A DNA stretch of 64,000 nucleotides from Hyphomicrobiales bacterium (GCA_003577315.1 QEVK01000002.1:118956-182955), one strand, 5' to 3'; shown: positions 1 to 9,678, counted from the stretch's first letter. A program made the numbers and translations. Notes: generated by a model not told the origin, from the sequence alone.

Positions 1-1
1 C

Positions 2-361
2 GCGCGCTGGCTCGAGGGCCGCGCGGGCGTGGCGCGCGTGCTGCACCCGGCGCTCGAAAGCTTCCCCGGCCACGCGCTGTGGAAGCGCGACTTCTCCGGC
101 ACCAGCGGCATCTTCTCGATCGTGCTCGCCGGCGGCGGCGACAGGCAGGCCCATGCCTTCCTCGACGCGCTGTCGATCTTCGGCCTCGGCTATTCCTGGG
201 GCGGCTACGAGAGCCTTGCCGTGTACGTGCAGCTCGACGACCGCGCGCTGGGCGCGGCCTATGAGGGGCCGGTGATGCGGCTGCAGATCGGGCTGGAGGA
301 CGTGGCCGACCTCAAGGCCGACCTCGAGGCGGCGCTGGCCGCCGCCGCTGCGGCGGCGTGA
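2..361 (+). CDS. metC: Cystathionine beta-lyase, C-terminal part (cut by window edge)
   Basis: This is the C-terminal ~119 residues of a fold-type I PLP enzyme of the Cys/Met metabolism family; the reading frame is open to the left edge, so the start lies outside. Visible are the stretches ALESFPGHALWKRDF and FGLGYSWGGYESL, and the family tail RLQIGLEDVADLKADLE. The SWGGYESL stretch is typical of cystathionine beta-lyases, which cleave cystathionine to homocysteine, rather than gamma-lyases. The protein ends in an Ala-only run. The PLP lysine lies outside the window, so subfamily is assigned from the C-terminus alone. Two more members of the same superfamily lie at 2.4 kb and 49 kb. Confidence 0.85.
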   Translation, partial: ARWLEGRAGVARVLHPALESFPGHALWKRDFSGTSGIFSIVLAGGGDRQAHAFLDALSIFGLGYSWGGYESLAVYVQLDDRALGAAYEGPVMRLQIGLEDVADLKADLEAALAAAAAAA

Positions 362-434
362 CAGGCGGGCGGGCCAAAACAGCCCTTGCTTTCGCGCGGC
401 CCAGCCACTAGCAGATTGGGCGAGAAAATGGCCA

Positions 435-511
<77 letters not shown>

Positions 512-554
512 TCGGGAGGCCCGACGGGGCCGAGGAGCAAGGAACGAGGCAGAC

Positions 555-860
555 ATGTCCGCGCGCATCTACAGCCCGGCAAAGACGGCAATGCAGTCCG
601 GCACGGCCAGGACCGGCCACTGGGTTCTCGAATTCGACCCCGAGCAGCCCCGCAAGATCGACCCGCTGATGGGCTACACCACCTCGGGCGACATGAAGAG
701 CCAGATCAGGCTGACCTTTCCGACCCGCGAGGAAGCCGTCGCCTACGCGCAGAAGAACGGCATCGCCTACCGGGTGCAGGAGCCGAAGGCGCCGCGCCGG
801 CAGAAGATTTCCTATTCGGAGAATTTCCGGTACGACCGCAGGCAGCCCTGGACGCATTGA
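555..860 (+). CDS. NADH-ubiquinone oxidoreductase accessory subunit, NDUFS4-like (ETC complex I conserved region)
   Basis: A 101-residue protein matching the short alphaproteobacterial homologues of the mitochondrial complex I 18-kDa subunit NDUFS4. These are peripheral-arm accessory subunits that stabilise the N-module. Features seen are an N-terminal ARIYSPAKTAMQSG segment, the central W-x-L-E-F core (GHWVLEFDPEQPRKIDPLMGYTTSGD), a basic LTFPTREEAVAYAQKNG helix, and the C-terminal YSENFRYDRRQPWTH. The start is chosen at the ATG preceded by a purine-rich stretch; an upstream in-frame start would run back into the tRNA-Pro gene. It sits alone between two tRNAs, as is usual for this gene, which is not part of the nuo operon. 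Confidence 0.9.
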   Translation: MSARIYSPAKTAMQSGTARTGHWVLEFDPEQPRKIDPLMGYTTSGDMKSQIRLTFPTREEAVAYAQKNGIAYRVQEPKAPRRQKISYSENFRYDRRQPWTH

Positions 861-885
861 ACGGCTTCCCGCCGCGTCCCGGCAC

Positions 886-962
<77 letters not shown>

Positions 963-1047
963 TTTCCCGACGCTTTGGCCGGCAACCGCGCCGTGGCCAG
1001 CCGGCAATGATCGCGCCCGGCCTGGAAGCGGGCTGCCCGCCTGCCTC

Positions 1048-1455
1048 TCAGCGGCGCTCCAGCGCCGCCGCGATGGCGGTGACCAGCGCTTCCGTGAGGA
1101 ACGGCTTCTCGACGACCTGCGCGCCGGCAAGGTCGCCGAGCATCGGTTCGACGTCGCTGTAGCCGGTGGTGAAGACGAACGGGATGCCGCGCGCCGACAG
1201 CCGGGAGGCGAACCCGACCGTGGAATGGCCGGCGAGCATGAGGTCGAGCACCACGATGTCGAACGCGCCCGCAAGCGCTTCGCCCTCGGCGCCGTCGACG
1301 GTGCGCGCCACGACCACGTCGCCCGCGCCGAAGTCGCGGCAGACCTGCTCTATGTCCAGCGCGATGAGGCTTTCGTCCTCGAGAACGAGGACGCGGGCGC
1401 CTCGCAGAATAGCGCGGTGCAACCAAACCTCTCCCTGCGATCGAGCACTGTCCAT
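1048..1455 (-). CDS. Single-domain response regulator (receiver only)
   Basis: A 135-residue protein consisting only of a CheY-like receiver domain. The acidic pair is in VLVLEDESLIA (E26/D27), the phospho-acceptor is Asp71 in FDIVVLDLMLAG, and the switch Thr and Lys are in FVFTTGYSD and VVEKPF. No DNA-binding or enzymatic output domain follows; the protein ends soon after the last receiver helix (AAALERR). The start is the first ATG before the domain; longer reading in frame is unsupported low-complexity sequence. It is divergent from the Crp/Fnr gene at 1589 across 133 nt. Receiver-only proteins of this sort are common in rhizobia as stress or phosphorelay modules; the partner kinase is not in the window. 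Confidence 0.85.
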   Translation of the reverse strand: MDSARSQGEVWLHRAILRGARVLVLEDESLIALDIEQVCRDFGAGDVVVARTVDGAEGEALAGAFDIVVLDLMLAGHSTVGFASRLSARGIPFVFTTGYSDVEPMLGDLAGAQVVEKPFLTEALVTAIAAALERR

Positions 1456-1588
1456 AATATGGCAGTAGGCCGCCGATGCGGCGGCTTTGTCATTTAAAAA
1501 TGACGTAGGCGAACGTATTCCGCGCGTCCGCGTTTCGACATCAGGACGAGCAACGAGCCGACGGCTCCACCGCGAACGCCGGGGACGC

Positions 1589-2347
1589 ATGACACACGCG
1601 ACCGCCCAATCCGAGCGCAAATACCCGTGTGATCGGTGTCCGCTGCTGCATCGGGACTCGTTCCGACGTTTCAGCGACGACGAGCTGGCCTTCGTCTCCG
1701 GCTTCAAGAAGGGCGAGTTGTTCGTCGACAGGGGCGCGACGGTGATGTGCGAGGGCGCGAGCAATCCGCACCTCTACACGGTGCTGACGGGCTGGGGATT
1801 TCGCTACAAGCTCCTGCCGGACGGGCGGCGCCAGATCGTCAACTACGTCATGCCGGGCGACCTGATCGGGCTTCAGGGCACGCTGACGGGCGAGATGCAG
1901 CATTCGATCGAGGCGCTGTCGCCGATGACGCTGTGCATGTTCGAGCGCAACGAGCTGATGACGCTCTACCGCGCGCACCCGCCGCTCGCCTACGACATCA
2001 CCTGGCTCGCCTCCCGCGAGGAGTGCATGCTGGACGAGAACCTGCTGAGCATCGGCCGCCGCAGCGCGGTGGAGCGGCTGGCCTATCTCGTCGCCTTCCT
2101 CGTCGGCCGGGCGCGGACCTCCGGCCTCCTCTCCGGGAACGCGGTCTCCCGGCTGGCCCTGACCCAGCAGCACATGGCCGACACGCTGGGCCTGTCGCTC
2201 GTTCACACCAACAAGACCGTGCGCAAGCTGGCGCAGCGCGGGCTGCTGCGCTGGACGGACGGCGGCTGCGAGGTGCTCGACGTCGAGGGCCTGAAGGGCC
2301 TCGCGCGATGGGAGGACCAGGAGGCGAGGCAGCGCCCGTTCCTCTAG
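1589..2347 (+). CDS. Crp/Fnr-family transcriptional regulator
   Basis: A 252-residue cyclic-nucleotide-binding-fold regulator. An N-terminal C-x2-C pair (YPCDRCPLLHRDSF, Cys14 and Cys17) precedes a beta-roll domain (about residues 35-145, with GWGFRYKLLPDGRRQIVNYVMPGDLIGL). A dimerisation helix follows, and a C-terminal winged helix-turn-helix lies in LALTQQHMADTLGLSLVHTNKTVRKLAQRGLL (about 190-225). Only two closely spaced cysteines are at the N-terminus, so a canonical four-cysteine Fnr iron-sulfur cluster is not evident. The start is the ATG before MTHATAQ; an upstream in-frame extension has no family sequence. The ligand or stimulus is unknown. Confidence 0.88.
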   Translation: MTHATAQSERKYPCDRCPLLHRDSFRRFSDDELAFVSGFKKGELFVDRGATVMCEGASNPHLYTVLTGWGFRYKLLPDGRRQIVNYVMPGDLIGLQGTLTGEMQHSIEALSPMTLCMFERNELMTLYRAHPPLAYDITWLASREECMLDENLLSIGRRSAVERLAYLVAFLVGRARTSGLLSGNAVSRLALTQQHMADTLGLSLVHTNKTVRKLAQRGLLRWTDGGCEVLDVEGLKGLARWEDQEARQRPFL

Positions 2348-2371
2348 ATCGCGCCGTCGCGGGGGGCGCGG

Positions 2372-3592
2372 CTACGCCGCCGCGCGCCCGGCCTGGGCCT
2401 GCGGCAGCGTGTTGAGCGCCCGGGCGAGGTCGGCGACGATGTCCTCGACGTCCTCGAGGCCGACCGAAAGCCGGATCAGCCCTTCGCAGATGCCGTGGGC
2501 GGCGCGCTCCTCGGCCGTGTAGGTGGAGTGGGTCATCGAGGCGGGATGCTGGATCAGGCTTTCCGTGTCGCCGAGCGAGACGGCGCGGCGCACCAGCTCC
2601 ATGGCGTTCATCATCGCCCGGCCGGCCTCCAGCCCGCCCTTCAGCTCGAAGGCGATCATGGCCCCGAAGCCCGGCATCTGCCGCGCGGCGAGCGCATGCT
2701 GGGGAAAGCTCTCCAGCCCCGGATAATGCACCTCGGCGACCGCCGGGTGCGCCTCGAGCATGCGCGCCACCGCCATGGCGCTGCGGCAATGCTGCTCCAT
2801 CCGCAGCTTCAGCGTCTTGAGGCCGCGCAGCGCCAGCATGGCCGTGAACGGCGCCATCACCGCGCCGGTCATGTCCTTCATGCCGCAGAGGCGCACCTGC
2901 GTCATGTCCTCGGCCGAGCCGACGGCGATGCCGCCGACAAGGTCGCCGTGGCCGCCGAGATACTTGGTCGCCGAATGCACGACGATGTCGGCGCCGCGCT
3001 CGATCGGCCGCGTCAGCACCGGCGTGGCGTAGGTGTTGTCCACCACCACCCTGGCGCCGTGCGCCTTCGCGATCTGCGACACCGCCTCGATGTCGACCAG
3101 CCGCATGTTGGGGTTCGCCGGCGTCTCGAAATAGACGATCCTCGTTCTCGGCGACAGCGCGGCGCGCACGGCTTCCGGGTCGGTCATGTCGGCATGGGTG
3201 ACGGTGATGCCGAACTTCGCCAGCCCGTGGTGGAAGAAGGCGAAGGTGCAGCCGTAGAGCGTCTTGTCGGTGACGATCTCGTCGCCGGGCGCGAGGAAGG
3301 TCCACATCACGGCGGTGATCGCGCCCATGCCGGATGCCAGCGCCAGCCCCGCTTCCGCGCCTTCGAGGTCGGCGGCGCGGCGCTCCAGAAGGTCGGTCGT
3401 GGGGTTGGAGACGCGCGAGTAGAAATGGCCCGGCGTCTGGCCGGCGAAGATCGCCGCGCCCGCCTCGGCGCTGTCGAAGGCGAAGGTCGAGGTCAGGTGC
3501 AGCGGCGGCGTCAGCGCGCCCTGGTTCTGCATCGGGTCGTAGCCGAGATGGATGGCGCGGGTGGCGAAGCCGGCGGGGCGCTGCGGGTTCAT
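2372..3592 (-). CDS. Methionine gamma-lyase (PLP-dependent)
   Basis: A 406-residue Cys/Met metabolism PLP enzyme. The PLP lysine is Lys210 in [12 protein letters not shown]. The active-site segment YGCTFAFF carries a cysteine (Cys115), the residue that distinguishes methionine gamma-lyases from other family members. That supports conversion of methionine to methanethiol, ammonia and 2-oxobutyrate. Length and the C-terminal [16 protein letters not shown] are normal for the family. The start at 3592 ([17 protein letters not shown]) fits homologue N-termini; an upstream start would add 28 basic residues. It is divergent from an Lrp/AsnC-type regulator, the arrangement known for methionine catabolic mde genes, so induction by methionine is the likely control. 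Confidence 0.88.
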   Translation of the reverse strand: MNPQRPAGFATRAIHLGYDPMQNQGALTPPLHLTSTFAFDSAEAGAAIFAGQTPGHFYSRVSNPTTDLLERRAADLEGAEAGLALASGMGAITAVMWTFLAPGDEIVTDKTLYGCTFAFFHHGLAKFGITVTHADMTDPEAVRAALSPRTRIVYFETPANPNMRLVDIEAVSQIAKAHGARVVVDNTYATPVLTRPIERGADIVVHSATKYLGGHGDLVGGIAVGSAEDMTQVRLCGMKDMTGAVMAPFTAMLALRGLKTLKLRMEQHCRSAMAVARMLEAHPAVAEVHYPGLESFPQHALAARQMPGFGAMIAFELKGGLEAGRAMMNAMELVRRAVSLGDTESLIQHPASMTHSTYTAEERAAHGICEGLIRLSVGLEDVEDIVADLARALNTLPQAQAGRAAA

Positions 3593-3650
3593 GGCTGGCT
3601 CTTTCGTGACTGGACGCTTCGGAAGTCGCATCAGCCTGACATGAAGGCGC

Positions 3651-3696
3651 TGGCAAGTGCTGCCAAATGATGCCACGATCGGTCAGGAAATTGGCA
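3651..3696. promoter_or_regulatory. Cluster of TGGCA/TGCCA half-sites between methionine gamma-lyase and Lrp-type regulator
   Basis: In the 126-nt divergent gap there is a perfect inverted repeat TGGCA-N5-TGCCA (3651-3665). A second TGCCA follows at 3671-3675 and another TGGCA at 3692-3696. Several phased half-sites next to an Lrp/AsnC gene are what an octameric Lrp-type protein would use to control both promoters. Binding is inferred. Confidence 0.55.
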
Positions 3697-3718
3697 GGAT
3701 CGGCTACAGGAACATGAA

Positions 3719-4189
3719 ATGAAGGACATCGATGCCAAGGATTTGCAGATCATCCGCGAATTGCAGCAGGATGGCCGCCTGACCAACCAGGAGCTGGCGG
3801 CGCGGGTGAACCTGTCGCCTTCGCCGTGCCTGCGCCGGGTGCGGCTGCTGGAGGAGGCCGGCGTGATCACCGGCTATTCGGCCGACGTCGACCCGCGCGC
3901 CTGCGGTTTGAGCATCACCGCCTTCATCCGCATCGCGCTCCAGCGGCACGAGCGCGACGCGGTCGCGAATTTCGAGCACGGCATCCGGCGCATCGACGAG
4001 ATCCTCGACTGCTACCTGCTGACCGGCGAGGCCGACTACCTGTTGCGCGTCGTGGTCGCCGATCTGGAGGAGTACGAGCGCTTCGTGCGCGGGCGCCTGC
4101 ACGCCATTCCCGGCATCAGCTCGATGAAGACGAGCCTCGTCTACGGCACGGTCAAGTCGTCGCGGGTGTTCCCGCTGCGGCGCGGCTGA
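3719..4189 (+). CDS. Lrp/AsnC-family transcriptional regulator
   Basis: A 156-residue regulator with an N-terminal winged HTH (LQIIRELQQDGRLTNQELAARVNLSPSPCLRRVRLLEEAGVI, about residues 8-50). A C-terminal RAM ligand-binding and oligomerisation domain follows (DCYLLTGEADYLLRVVVADLEEYERFV). It sits 126 nt from the divergent methionine gamma-lyase gene and is probably its local regulator responding to methionine or a related amino acid; the equivalent gene in Pseudomonas putida is mdeR. The ATG at 3719 follows AGGAACATGAA, a usable ribosome-binding site. A strong terminator follows immediately. Confidence 0.88.
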   Translation: MKDIDAKDLQIIRELQQDGRLTNQELAARVNLSPSPCLRRVRLLEEAGVITGYSADVDPRACGLSITAFIRIALQRHERDAVANFEHGIRRIDEILDCYLLTGEADYLLRVVVADLEEYERFVRGRLHAIPGISSMKTSLVYGTVKSSRVFPLRRG

Positions 4190-4193
4190 AAGG

Positions 4194-4223
4194 AAAGGGC
4201 CCGGCGTCGCCGCCGGGCCCTTT
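4194..4223. terminator. Intrinsic terminator after the Lrp-type gene, probably bidirectional
   Basis: A perfect 13-bp stem (4194-4206 with 4211-4223) with a TCGC loop begins 5 nt after the regulator stop. The ends are AAA and TTT, so it can work for the regulator on the plus strand and the exported protein gene on the minus strand. Confidence 0.8.
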
Positions 4224-4250
4224 CGTCGGTCGCACCGCGGGGGCGGGGCT

Positions 4251-5438
4251 TCAGTCGTTGGCGCTGACGCTGACGGCGAGCGACTTGGTCAGCTCGGCCG
4301 GCGTCGACATCGCCGTCGCCATGATGAGCGCGAAGGGCACGGGCTGGGCCGGGCTGGCCGAGATGCGCAGGCTCCTGGGGTCGTCGAGGAACGCCGCCAC
4401 CGCCTGCGACGCCTGCGTGGTCAGCTCGGGATTGTTGAGCTGGGCCAGCGCGAACGGCACCACGGCCTTGGCCTGGTTGGCGACGTCCGCCGGCTTCATG
4501 CCCTGGTTCTGCGCCACGAAGTCGAGCACCTTGCCGGTCAGCGAATCGTCGGCGAAGGCGATCTCGGCGCCGTGGAAGGAAAGCTGCTGGAGCAGGCCGA
4601 GGATCGCCAGGCCCTGGGCCGAATTGTCGGCGTCGGGGTTGGCCGCGATCTGCTTTTGCAGGTCGCGCAGCGAGGCGATCAGCGAGGGCGTGTAGCCGCC
4701 GAGGTCGAGGCTGAAGCCCAGCGTCCCGGCCTCCGCCACGGTCACGTCGAACTGCGACAGCGCGGTGCGGCCGTCCTGCGGGTTCCAGCTCCCCGCCATC
4801 TCCAGATAACCCTCGATCTGCTCGTAGCCGAGCGCCTGCACGACGGCGCGCTGGTCCTCGTCCTCCATCAGCGACAGGTCGAGCGTGAAGCCCTCGGCGG
4901 CGCCGGTGAACTCCATCGCCTCGCCGTCGGAGGGCTCGGTCATCTCGAAATGCAGGTCGTTCATGGTGAAGACGTCGACGCCGCCCAGCACCAGCCTCAT
5001 CTCCTGCACCTTGGCCGTCTCGTAGAACAGGAAGCCGCCATAGTTGTCGCGCAACGCCTCGTCCGGCAGGAGCACGTTACCCATGGCGATGTCGAACATC
5101 GAGAACGATGCCTCGTTCTCATCGTCGGCGGTGTAGTAGCTGTTCATCGAGATTTTCTCGATGCGGTAGCCCTTGTCATCGCGCGACACGCCCGTCAGCG
5201 AAATGTCGCCGAGAGGCACGACGGTGCCGTCGAAGCCGCCGCGCGCGCCCCTCAGCGTGGCGTCGGCGCCCTCGACGTTGAGGCTGTCCCACTCGATTTG
5301 CAGCCCCTGGTCGGCGGCATAGGCCTTGAGGCGCTCCGCCGCCTCCTCGACCGCCTGCGCCGAGGCGCCGGCGAGCGGCACGAGCGCCAGCAGCGCCGAG
5401 AGGGTGAAGGTCTTCATGTGCTTGCGCAGTGCGGTCAT
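4251..5438 (-). CDS. Exported protein of unknown function
   Basis: A 395-residue protein I do not recognise. The N-terminus has a clear Sec signal peptide (KTFTLSALLALVPLAGASAQA) with cleavage expected after ASA, so the mature protein should be periplasmic. The rest is acidic, lacks membrane helices and cysteines, and has repeated beta-rich segments with alternating hydrophobics (DISLTGVSRDDKGYRIEKI, QMRLVLGGVDVFTMNDLHFEM, FDVTVAEAGTLGFSLDLGGY). This recalls long periplasmic beta-structure proteins, but that is only an impression. The start at 5438 is preferred over the ATG at 5417 because a GGGA ribosome-binding site precedes it. It is divergent from parC. Confidence 0.75.
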   Translation of the reverse strand: MTALRKHMKTFTLSALLALVPLAGASAQAVEEAAERLKAYAADQGLQIEWDSLNVEGADATLRGARGGFDGTVVPLGDISLTGVSRDDKGYRIEKISMNSYYTADDENEASFSMFDIAMGNVLLPDEALRDNYGGFLFYETAKVQEMRLVLGGVDVFTMNDLHFEMTEPSDGEAMEFTGAAEGFTLDLSLMEDEDQRAVVQALGYEQIEGYLEMAGSWNPQDGRTALSQFDVTVAEAGTLGFSLDLGGYTPSLIASLRDLQKQIAANPDADNSAQGLAILGLLQQLSFHGAEIAFADDSLTGKVLDFVAQNQGMKPADVANQAKAVVPFALAQLNNPELTTQASQAVAAFLDDPRSLRISASPAQPVPFALIMATAMSTPAELTKSLAVSVSAND

Positions 5439-5660
5439 TTGATGATTCCCGTGATCCTGTCGTGCCTTCCCGGACACTCCCATCGGACAGGATGAGGACC
5501 AGAGAATGACGCGGCGGAAGGATTGACGCTTTTGCCGCAAAAGGCAATTCAAACCTCCGCGCTGCCGCCGTCATGGTTTCCACGGCATGCCGGCGCGGGC
5601 AAGCGCTGCGCCGCAGCCTGCGCTCTTGCCCCGAATCGCCGGCTCCAGTAACCGGAAACC

Positions 5661-7937
5661 ATGGCAAAAGAGCAAGTTCCGCCCGGCGGCGGCGATCACA
5701 TCGAGCCGGTCGATCTGAGGCAGGCGCTCGAGGAGCGCTACCTCGCCTATGCGCTGTCGACCATCATGCACCGGGCGCTGCCGGACGTGCGCGACGGGCT
5801 GAAGCCCGTCCACCGGCGCATCATGCACGCCATGCGTCTCCTGCGGCTGAACCCCGACCAGGGTTTCGCCAAATGCGCGCGCATCGTCGGCGAGGTGATG
5901 GGCAAGTTCCATCCGCACGGCGACCAGTCGATCTACGACGCGCTGGTGCGTCTCGCCCAGTCCTTCTCGGTGCGCTATCCGCTGGTCGACGGGCAGGGCA
6001 ATTTCGGCAACATCGACGGCGACAACGCCGCGGCCATGCGCTACACCGAGGCGCGCATGACCGAGGTGGCGACCGCGCTTCTGGAAGGCATCGCCGAGGA
6101 CGCGGTCGATTTCCGCCCCACCTACAACGAGGAGGACGAGGAGCCGGTCGTCCTGCCCGGTGCCTTCCCGAACCTCCTCGCCAACGGCTCGTCCGGCATC
6201 GCCGTCGGCATGGCGACCTCGATCCCGCCGCACAACATCGCCGAATTGTGCCGCGCCGCGCTGCACCTGATCGACCACCCCGACGCCGAGGTCGAGGACC
6301 TGATGAGCCGCGAGCCGGCCGAGGACCCCGACGAGAACAGGGTGAGGGGACCGGATTTCCCGACCGGCGGCATCATCGTCGATTCGTTCGAGACCATCCT
6401 CGACGCCTACAGGACCGGGCGCGGCTCGTTCCGCGTGCGCTCGAAGTGGCGCACCGAGGACCAGGGCCGCGGCACGTGGCAGATCGTCGTCACCGAGATT
6501 CCCTACGGCGTGCAGAAGTCGCGGCTGGTCGAGAAGATCGCCGAGCTGCTCATCGCCCGGCGCCTGCCGCTGCTGGAGGATGTGCGCGACGAGAGCGCGG
6601 AGGACATCCGCCTCGTGCTCGTGCCCAAGAGCCGCACCGTCGATCCCGCGCTGCTGATGGAATCGCTGTTCAAGCTGACCGAGCTCGAAAGCCGCTTCCC
6701 GCTCAACATGAACGTGCTGTCGCACGGCAAGGTGCCGGGCGTCATGTCGCTGAAGCAGGTGCTTCAGGAATGGCTGGAGCACCGCAAGGAGGTGCTGGTC
6801 CGCCGCTCGCGCCACCGCCTCGGCGAGATCGACCGGCGGCTGGAGATCCTCGGCGGCTACCTCGTCGCCTATCTGAACATCGACGAGGTCATCCGCATCA
6901 TCCGCGAGGAGGACGAGCCCAAGCCGGTGATGATGGCGCGCTGGGATCTGACCGACCTTCAGGCCGAGTCGATCCTCAACATGCGGCTGCGCGCGCTGCG
7001 CAAGCTGGAGGAGTTCGAGATCCGCAAGGAGTTCGACGCGCTCACGGCCGAGAAGGCGCAGATCGAGGCGCTGCTCGCCTCCGACGCGAAGCAGTGGAAG
7101 ACGATCCGCTGGGAGGTGGAGAAGCTGCGCGACCGCTTCGGCTCGCATACGCCGCTCGGCCGCCGCCGCACCCAGTTCGCCGACGCGCCCGAGCATGACG
7201 AGGAGCACATCCAGCAGGCGATGATCGAGCGCGAGCCGGTCACCGTCGTCGTCTCCGAGAAGGGCTGGCTGCGCGCGATGAAGGGCCATCTGTCGGATTT
7301 CTCGACGCTGTCCTTCAAGGAGGGCGACGCGCTCAAGCTCGCCTTCCACGCCCAGACCACCGACAAGATCCTCGTCTTCACCACCGGCGGCAAGTTCTAC
7401 ACCATCGGCGCCGACAGGCTGCCGGGCGGGCGCGGCCATGGCGAGCCGATCCGCATCATCGTCGACATGGACAACGACCAGGACATCGTCACCGCCTTCG
7501 TCCACGATCCGGCGCGCAGGCTGTTCCTGGCCTCGCACCAGGGCAACGGCTTCGTGGTGCCCGAGGCCGAGGTGGTCGCCAACACCCGCAAGGGCAGGCA
7601 GGTGATGAACGTCAAGGCGCCCGACGAGGCGAAACTGTGCGTGCCCGTCTCGGGCGACCACGTGGCGATCGTCGGCGAGAACCGCAAGCTGCTCGTCTTC
7701 CCGCTCGCCGAGGTGCCCGAGATGACGCGCGGCAAGGGCGTGCGGTTGCAGAAATACAAGGACGGCGGCGTCTGCGACCTCAAGACCTTCGCCCTCGCCG
7801 AGGGCCTGTCGTGGCAGGATTCGGCCGAGCGCACCTTCACGCGCTCGCGGGAGGAGCTGGCCGAGTGGATGGGCGCGCGCGCGGCCGCCGGCCGCATGGT
7901 GCCGAAGGGGTTCCCGCGCACCGGCAGGTTCGGATAG
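5661..7937 (+). CDS. parC: DNA topoisomerase IV subunit A
   Basis: A 758-residue type IIA topoisomerase A subunit, of ParC length. The winged-helix and tower domains begin with [30 protein letters not shown]. The catalytic tyrosine is Tyr128 in [13 protein letters not shown], and the C-terminal half holds the beta-pinwheel blades ([29 protein letters not shown] and the repeats after it). With ParE it decatenates daughter chromosomes. The quinolone-determining region reads [10 protein letters not shown], with Gln89 where E. coli ParC has Ser80 and Asp93 where it has Glu84. The ATG is the first before the family N-terminus. parE is not in the window. Confidence 0.96.
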   Translation: MAKEQVPPGGGDHIEPVDLRQALEERYLAYALSTIMHRALPDVRDGLKPVHRRIMHAMRLLRLNPDQGFAKCARIVGEVMGKFHPHGDQSIYDALVRLAQSFSVRYPLVDGQGNFGNIDGDNAAAMRYTEARMTEVATALLEGIAEDAVDFRPTYNEEDEEPVVLPGAFPNLLANGSSGIAVGMATSIPPHNIAELCRAALHLIDHPDAEVEDLMSREPAEDPDENRVRGPDFPTGGIIVDSFETILDAYRTGRGSFRVRSKWRTEDQGRGTWQIVVTEIPYGVQKSRLVEKIAELLIARRLPLLEDVRDESAEDIRLVLVPKSRTVDPALLMESLFKLTELESRFPLNMNVLSHGKVPGVMSLKQVLQEWLEHRKEVLVRRSRHRLGEIDRRLEILGGYLVAYLNIDEVIRIIREEDEPKPVMMARWDLTDLQAESILNMRLRALRKLEEFEIRKEFDALTAEKAQIEALLASDAKQWKTIRWEVEKLRDRFGSHTPLGRRRTQFADAPEHDEEHIQQAMIEREPVTVVVSEKGWLRAMKGHLSDFSTLSFKEGDALKLAFHAQTTDKILVFTTGGKFYTIGADRLPGGRGHGEPIRIIVDMDNDQDIVTAFVHDPARRLFLASHQGNGFVVPEAEVVANTRKGRQVMNVKAPDEAKLCVPVSGDHVAIVGENRKLLVFPLAEVPEMTRGKGVRLQKYKDGGVCDLKTFALAEGLSWQDSAERTFTRSREELAEWMGARAAAGRMVPKGFPRTGRFG

Positions 7938-8062
7938 CCGCGGCCGGGCAGGGGGCCAAACACAAAAATGTGGTTGCGGGGTCTCTTTCCGCGCCCGGCG
8001 AACTCTGCTTTTGCTTGTGCGGCGGCGCGCTCGCGCCGCCAGCCTGACCAGGAGGGCGAGCC

Positions 8063-9004
8063 GTGGCCGTCTACCGAATCCCCCCGGTGCCGCAGTCCGA
8101 GATCACGCCGGAACCCGTCTATCTCAACCGGCGCGCCCTGATCGCCGGCGCGCTCGCCTCGATCCCCGCGCTGGGGGCGGCAGCGGCCGCCGCCGCCCCG
8201 CTCGCCGTCAAGCCCGGCCCGTTCGGCACCGACGAACCGCCGACGCCGATCAAGGACGTCACCACCTACAACAATTTCTACGAGTTCGGCGTCGGCAAGG
8301 GCGATCCCGCCGCGCGCTCGGGCAATTTCAAGCCGGAACCGTGGACGCTGACCGTCGACGGGCTGGTCGGCAAGCCCCGCACCTTCGACCTCGACGCCCT
8401 GCGCGGCTTCCCGCTGGAGGAGCGCGTCTACCGCATGCGCTGCGTCGAGGCGTGGTCGATGGTCATTCCCTGGGTCGGCTTTCCGCTCGGCCTCCTGCTC
8501 GACATGGTCGAGCCGCTGGGCAGCGCGAAATACGTCGCCTTCGAGACCGTGGTGCGGCCCGACGAGATGCCCGGCCAGAAGGGCCTGTTCCAGCCGCTGC
8601 CGTGGCCCTATGTCGAGGGGCTCAGGCTCGACGAGGCCCGCCATCCGCTCGCCATCCTCGCCGTCGGCCTCTACGGCCGCACGCTGCCAAACCAGAACGG
8701 CGCGCCGGTGCGCCTCGTCGTGCCGTGGAAGTACGGCTTCAAGGGCATCAAGTCGATCGTGCGCATCTCGCTCACCGAGGACGAGCCGGTGACGAGCTGG
8801 TCGCGCATGGCGCCGCACGAATACGGCTTCTATGCCAACGTGAACCCCGAGGTCGATCATCCGCGCTGGAGCCAGGCGAGCGAGATCCGCATCGGCGAGG
8901 GCGGCTTCTTCAGCCCCGGCCGCCGCGACACCCTGCCGTTCAACGGCTATGGCGAGCATGTCGCCGGCCTCTATGCCGGCATGGACCTGAGGGCCAGCTA
9001 TTGA
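8063..9004 (+). CDS. msrP: Protein-methionine-sulfoxide reductase catalytic subunit MsrP
   Basis: A 313-residue periplasmic molybdopterin oxidoreductase. A twin-arginine signal ([18 protein letters not shown]) is followed by the sulfite-oxidase-type fold. [19 protein letters not shown] supplies the molybdenum-ligand cysteine, and [17 protein letters not shown] is the cofactor-binding core. It reduces oxidised methionines in envelope proteins using electrons from MsrQ. The start is GTG at 8063, with AGGAGGGCGAG just upstream. Its stop overlaps the msrQ start by four bases, so the two are translationally coupled. Confidence 0.95.
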   Translation: MAVYRIPPVPQSEITPEPVYLNRRALIAGALASIPALGAAAAAAAPLAVKPGPFGTDEPPTPIKDVTTYNNFYEFGVGKGDPAARSGNFKPEPWTLTVDGLVGKPRTFDLDALRGFPLEERVYRMRCVEAWSMVIPWVGFPLGLLLDMVEPLGSAKYVAFETVVRPDEMPGQKGLFQPLPWPYVEGLRLDEARHPLAILAVGLYGRTLPNQNGAPVRLVVPWKYGFKGIKSIVRISLTEDEPVTSWSRMAPHEYGFYANVNPEVDHPRWSQASEIRIGEGGFFSPGRRDTLPFNGYGEHVAGLYAGMDLRASY

Positions 9005-9678
9005 CCGGCGCCGCCACGGATCGCGCCGCCGGCCGCAGCGGCGGCCGCGCCGCCGCGTGGCCGTGGCGCTCCGCCGCCGTGTGGGCGCTCTATGCGGCCG
9101 GCTTCGTGCCGGCGGCGTGGTATTTCTGGCTCGGCGCGACCGGGCGGATACCGGGCAACGCGATCAAGGAGTTCGAGCATCTGCTCGGCATCTGGGCGCT
9201 GCGTTTCCTGCTGGCCGCGCTGGCGGTGACGCCGCTGCGCGACCTCGCCGGCATCAGCCTGATGCGCTATCGCCGCGCGCTCGGCCTGCTCGCCTTCTGG
9301 TACGTGGTCATGCACTTCCTCACCTACATGGTGCTCGACAAGAACCTCGACCTCGCCGTCATCCTCGCCGACATCGCCAGGCGCCCGTTCATCACCATCG
9401 GCATGGCCTGCCTGGTGCTGCTCATCCCGCTCGCCGCCACCTCCAACGCCTTGTCCATCCGCCGGCTGGGGCCGAACTGGAACCGGCTGCACCGGCTCGC
9501 CTATGTCGTCGCGCTGGGCGGGGCGACGCATTATGCGATGTCGGTCAAGGTCGTCACGGCCGAGCCCTTCGTCTATCTGGCGCTGGCGGCCGCGCTCGTC
9601 CTCTACCGCCCGCTGCGCCCGGCGATCCTGCGCCGGCGCAGGCGTGGCCGGCCGGCCCCGGCGGCGCGGCAGGGCTAG
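9001..9678 (+). CDS. msrQ: Protein-methionine-sulfoxide reductase heme-binding subunit MsrQ
   Basis: A 225-residue, six-helix membrane flavocytochrome of the ferric-reductase-like family that passes electrons from quinol or flavin to MsrP. The transmembrane stretches [33 protein letters not shown] and [18 protein letters not shown] are visible. Conserved heme-ligand histidines sit in [18 protein letters not shown] and GGATHYAM. The start is taken as TTG at 9001, overlapping the msrP stop as TTGA; no ATG lies between there and the first helix. The last ~20 residues are Arg/Pro rich. Confidence 0.9.
   Translation: MTGAATDRAAGRSGGRAAAWPWRSAAVWALYAAGFVPAAWYFWLGATGRIPGNAIKEFEHLLGIWALRFLLAALAVTPLRDLAGISLMRYRRALGLLAFWYVVMHFLTYMVLDKNLDLAVILADIARRPFITIGMACLVLLIPLAATSNALSIRRLGPNWNRLHRLAYVVALGGATHYAMSVKVVTAEPFVYLALAAALVLYRPLRPAILRRRRRGRPAPAARQG

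Noticed and set aside
1998..3656. Very long open frames opposite real genes (also for example 5571-7661, 16734-18845, 22871-26437, 54546-57689)
   Set aside because: They are Arg/Pro/Gly/His-rich low-complexity translations lying antisense to well-conserved genes, as expected at this GC content.
5530..5542. TTTTGC-C-GCAAAA palindrome before parC as an operator
   Set aside because: It is a perfect 6-bp repeat, but single and without a matching regulator gene or clear promoter, so no function is claimed.
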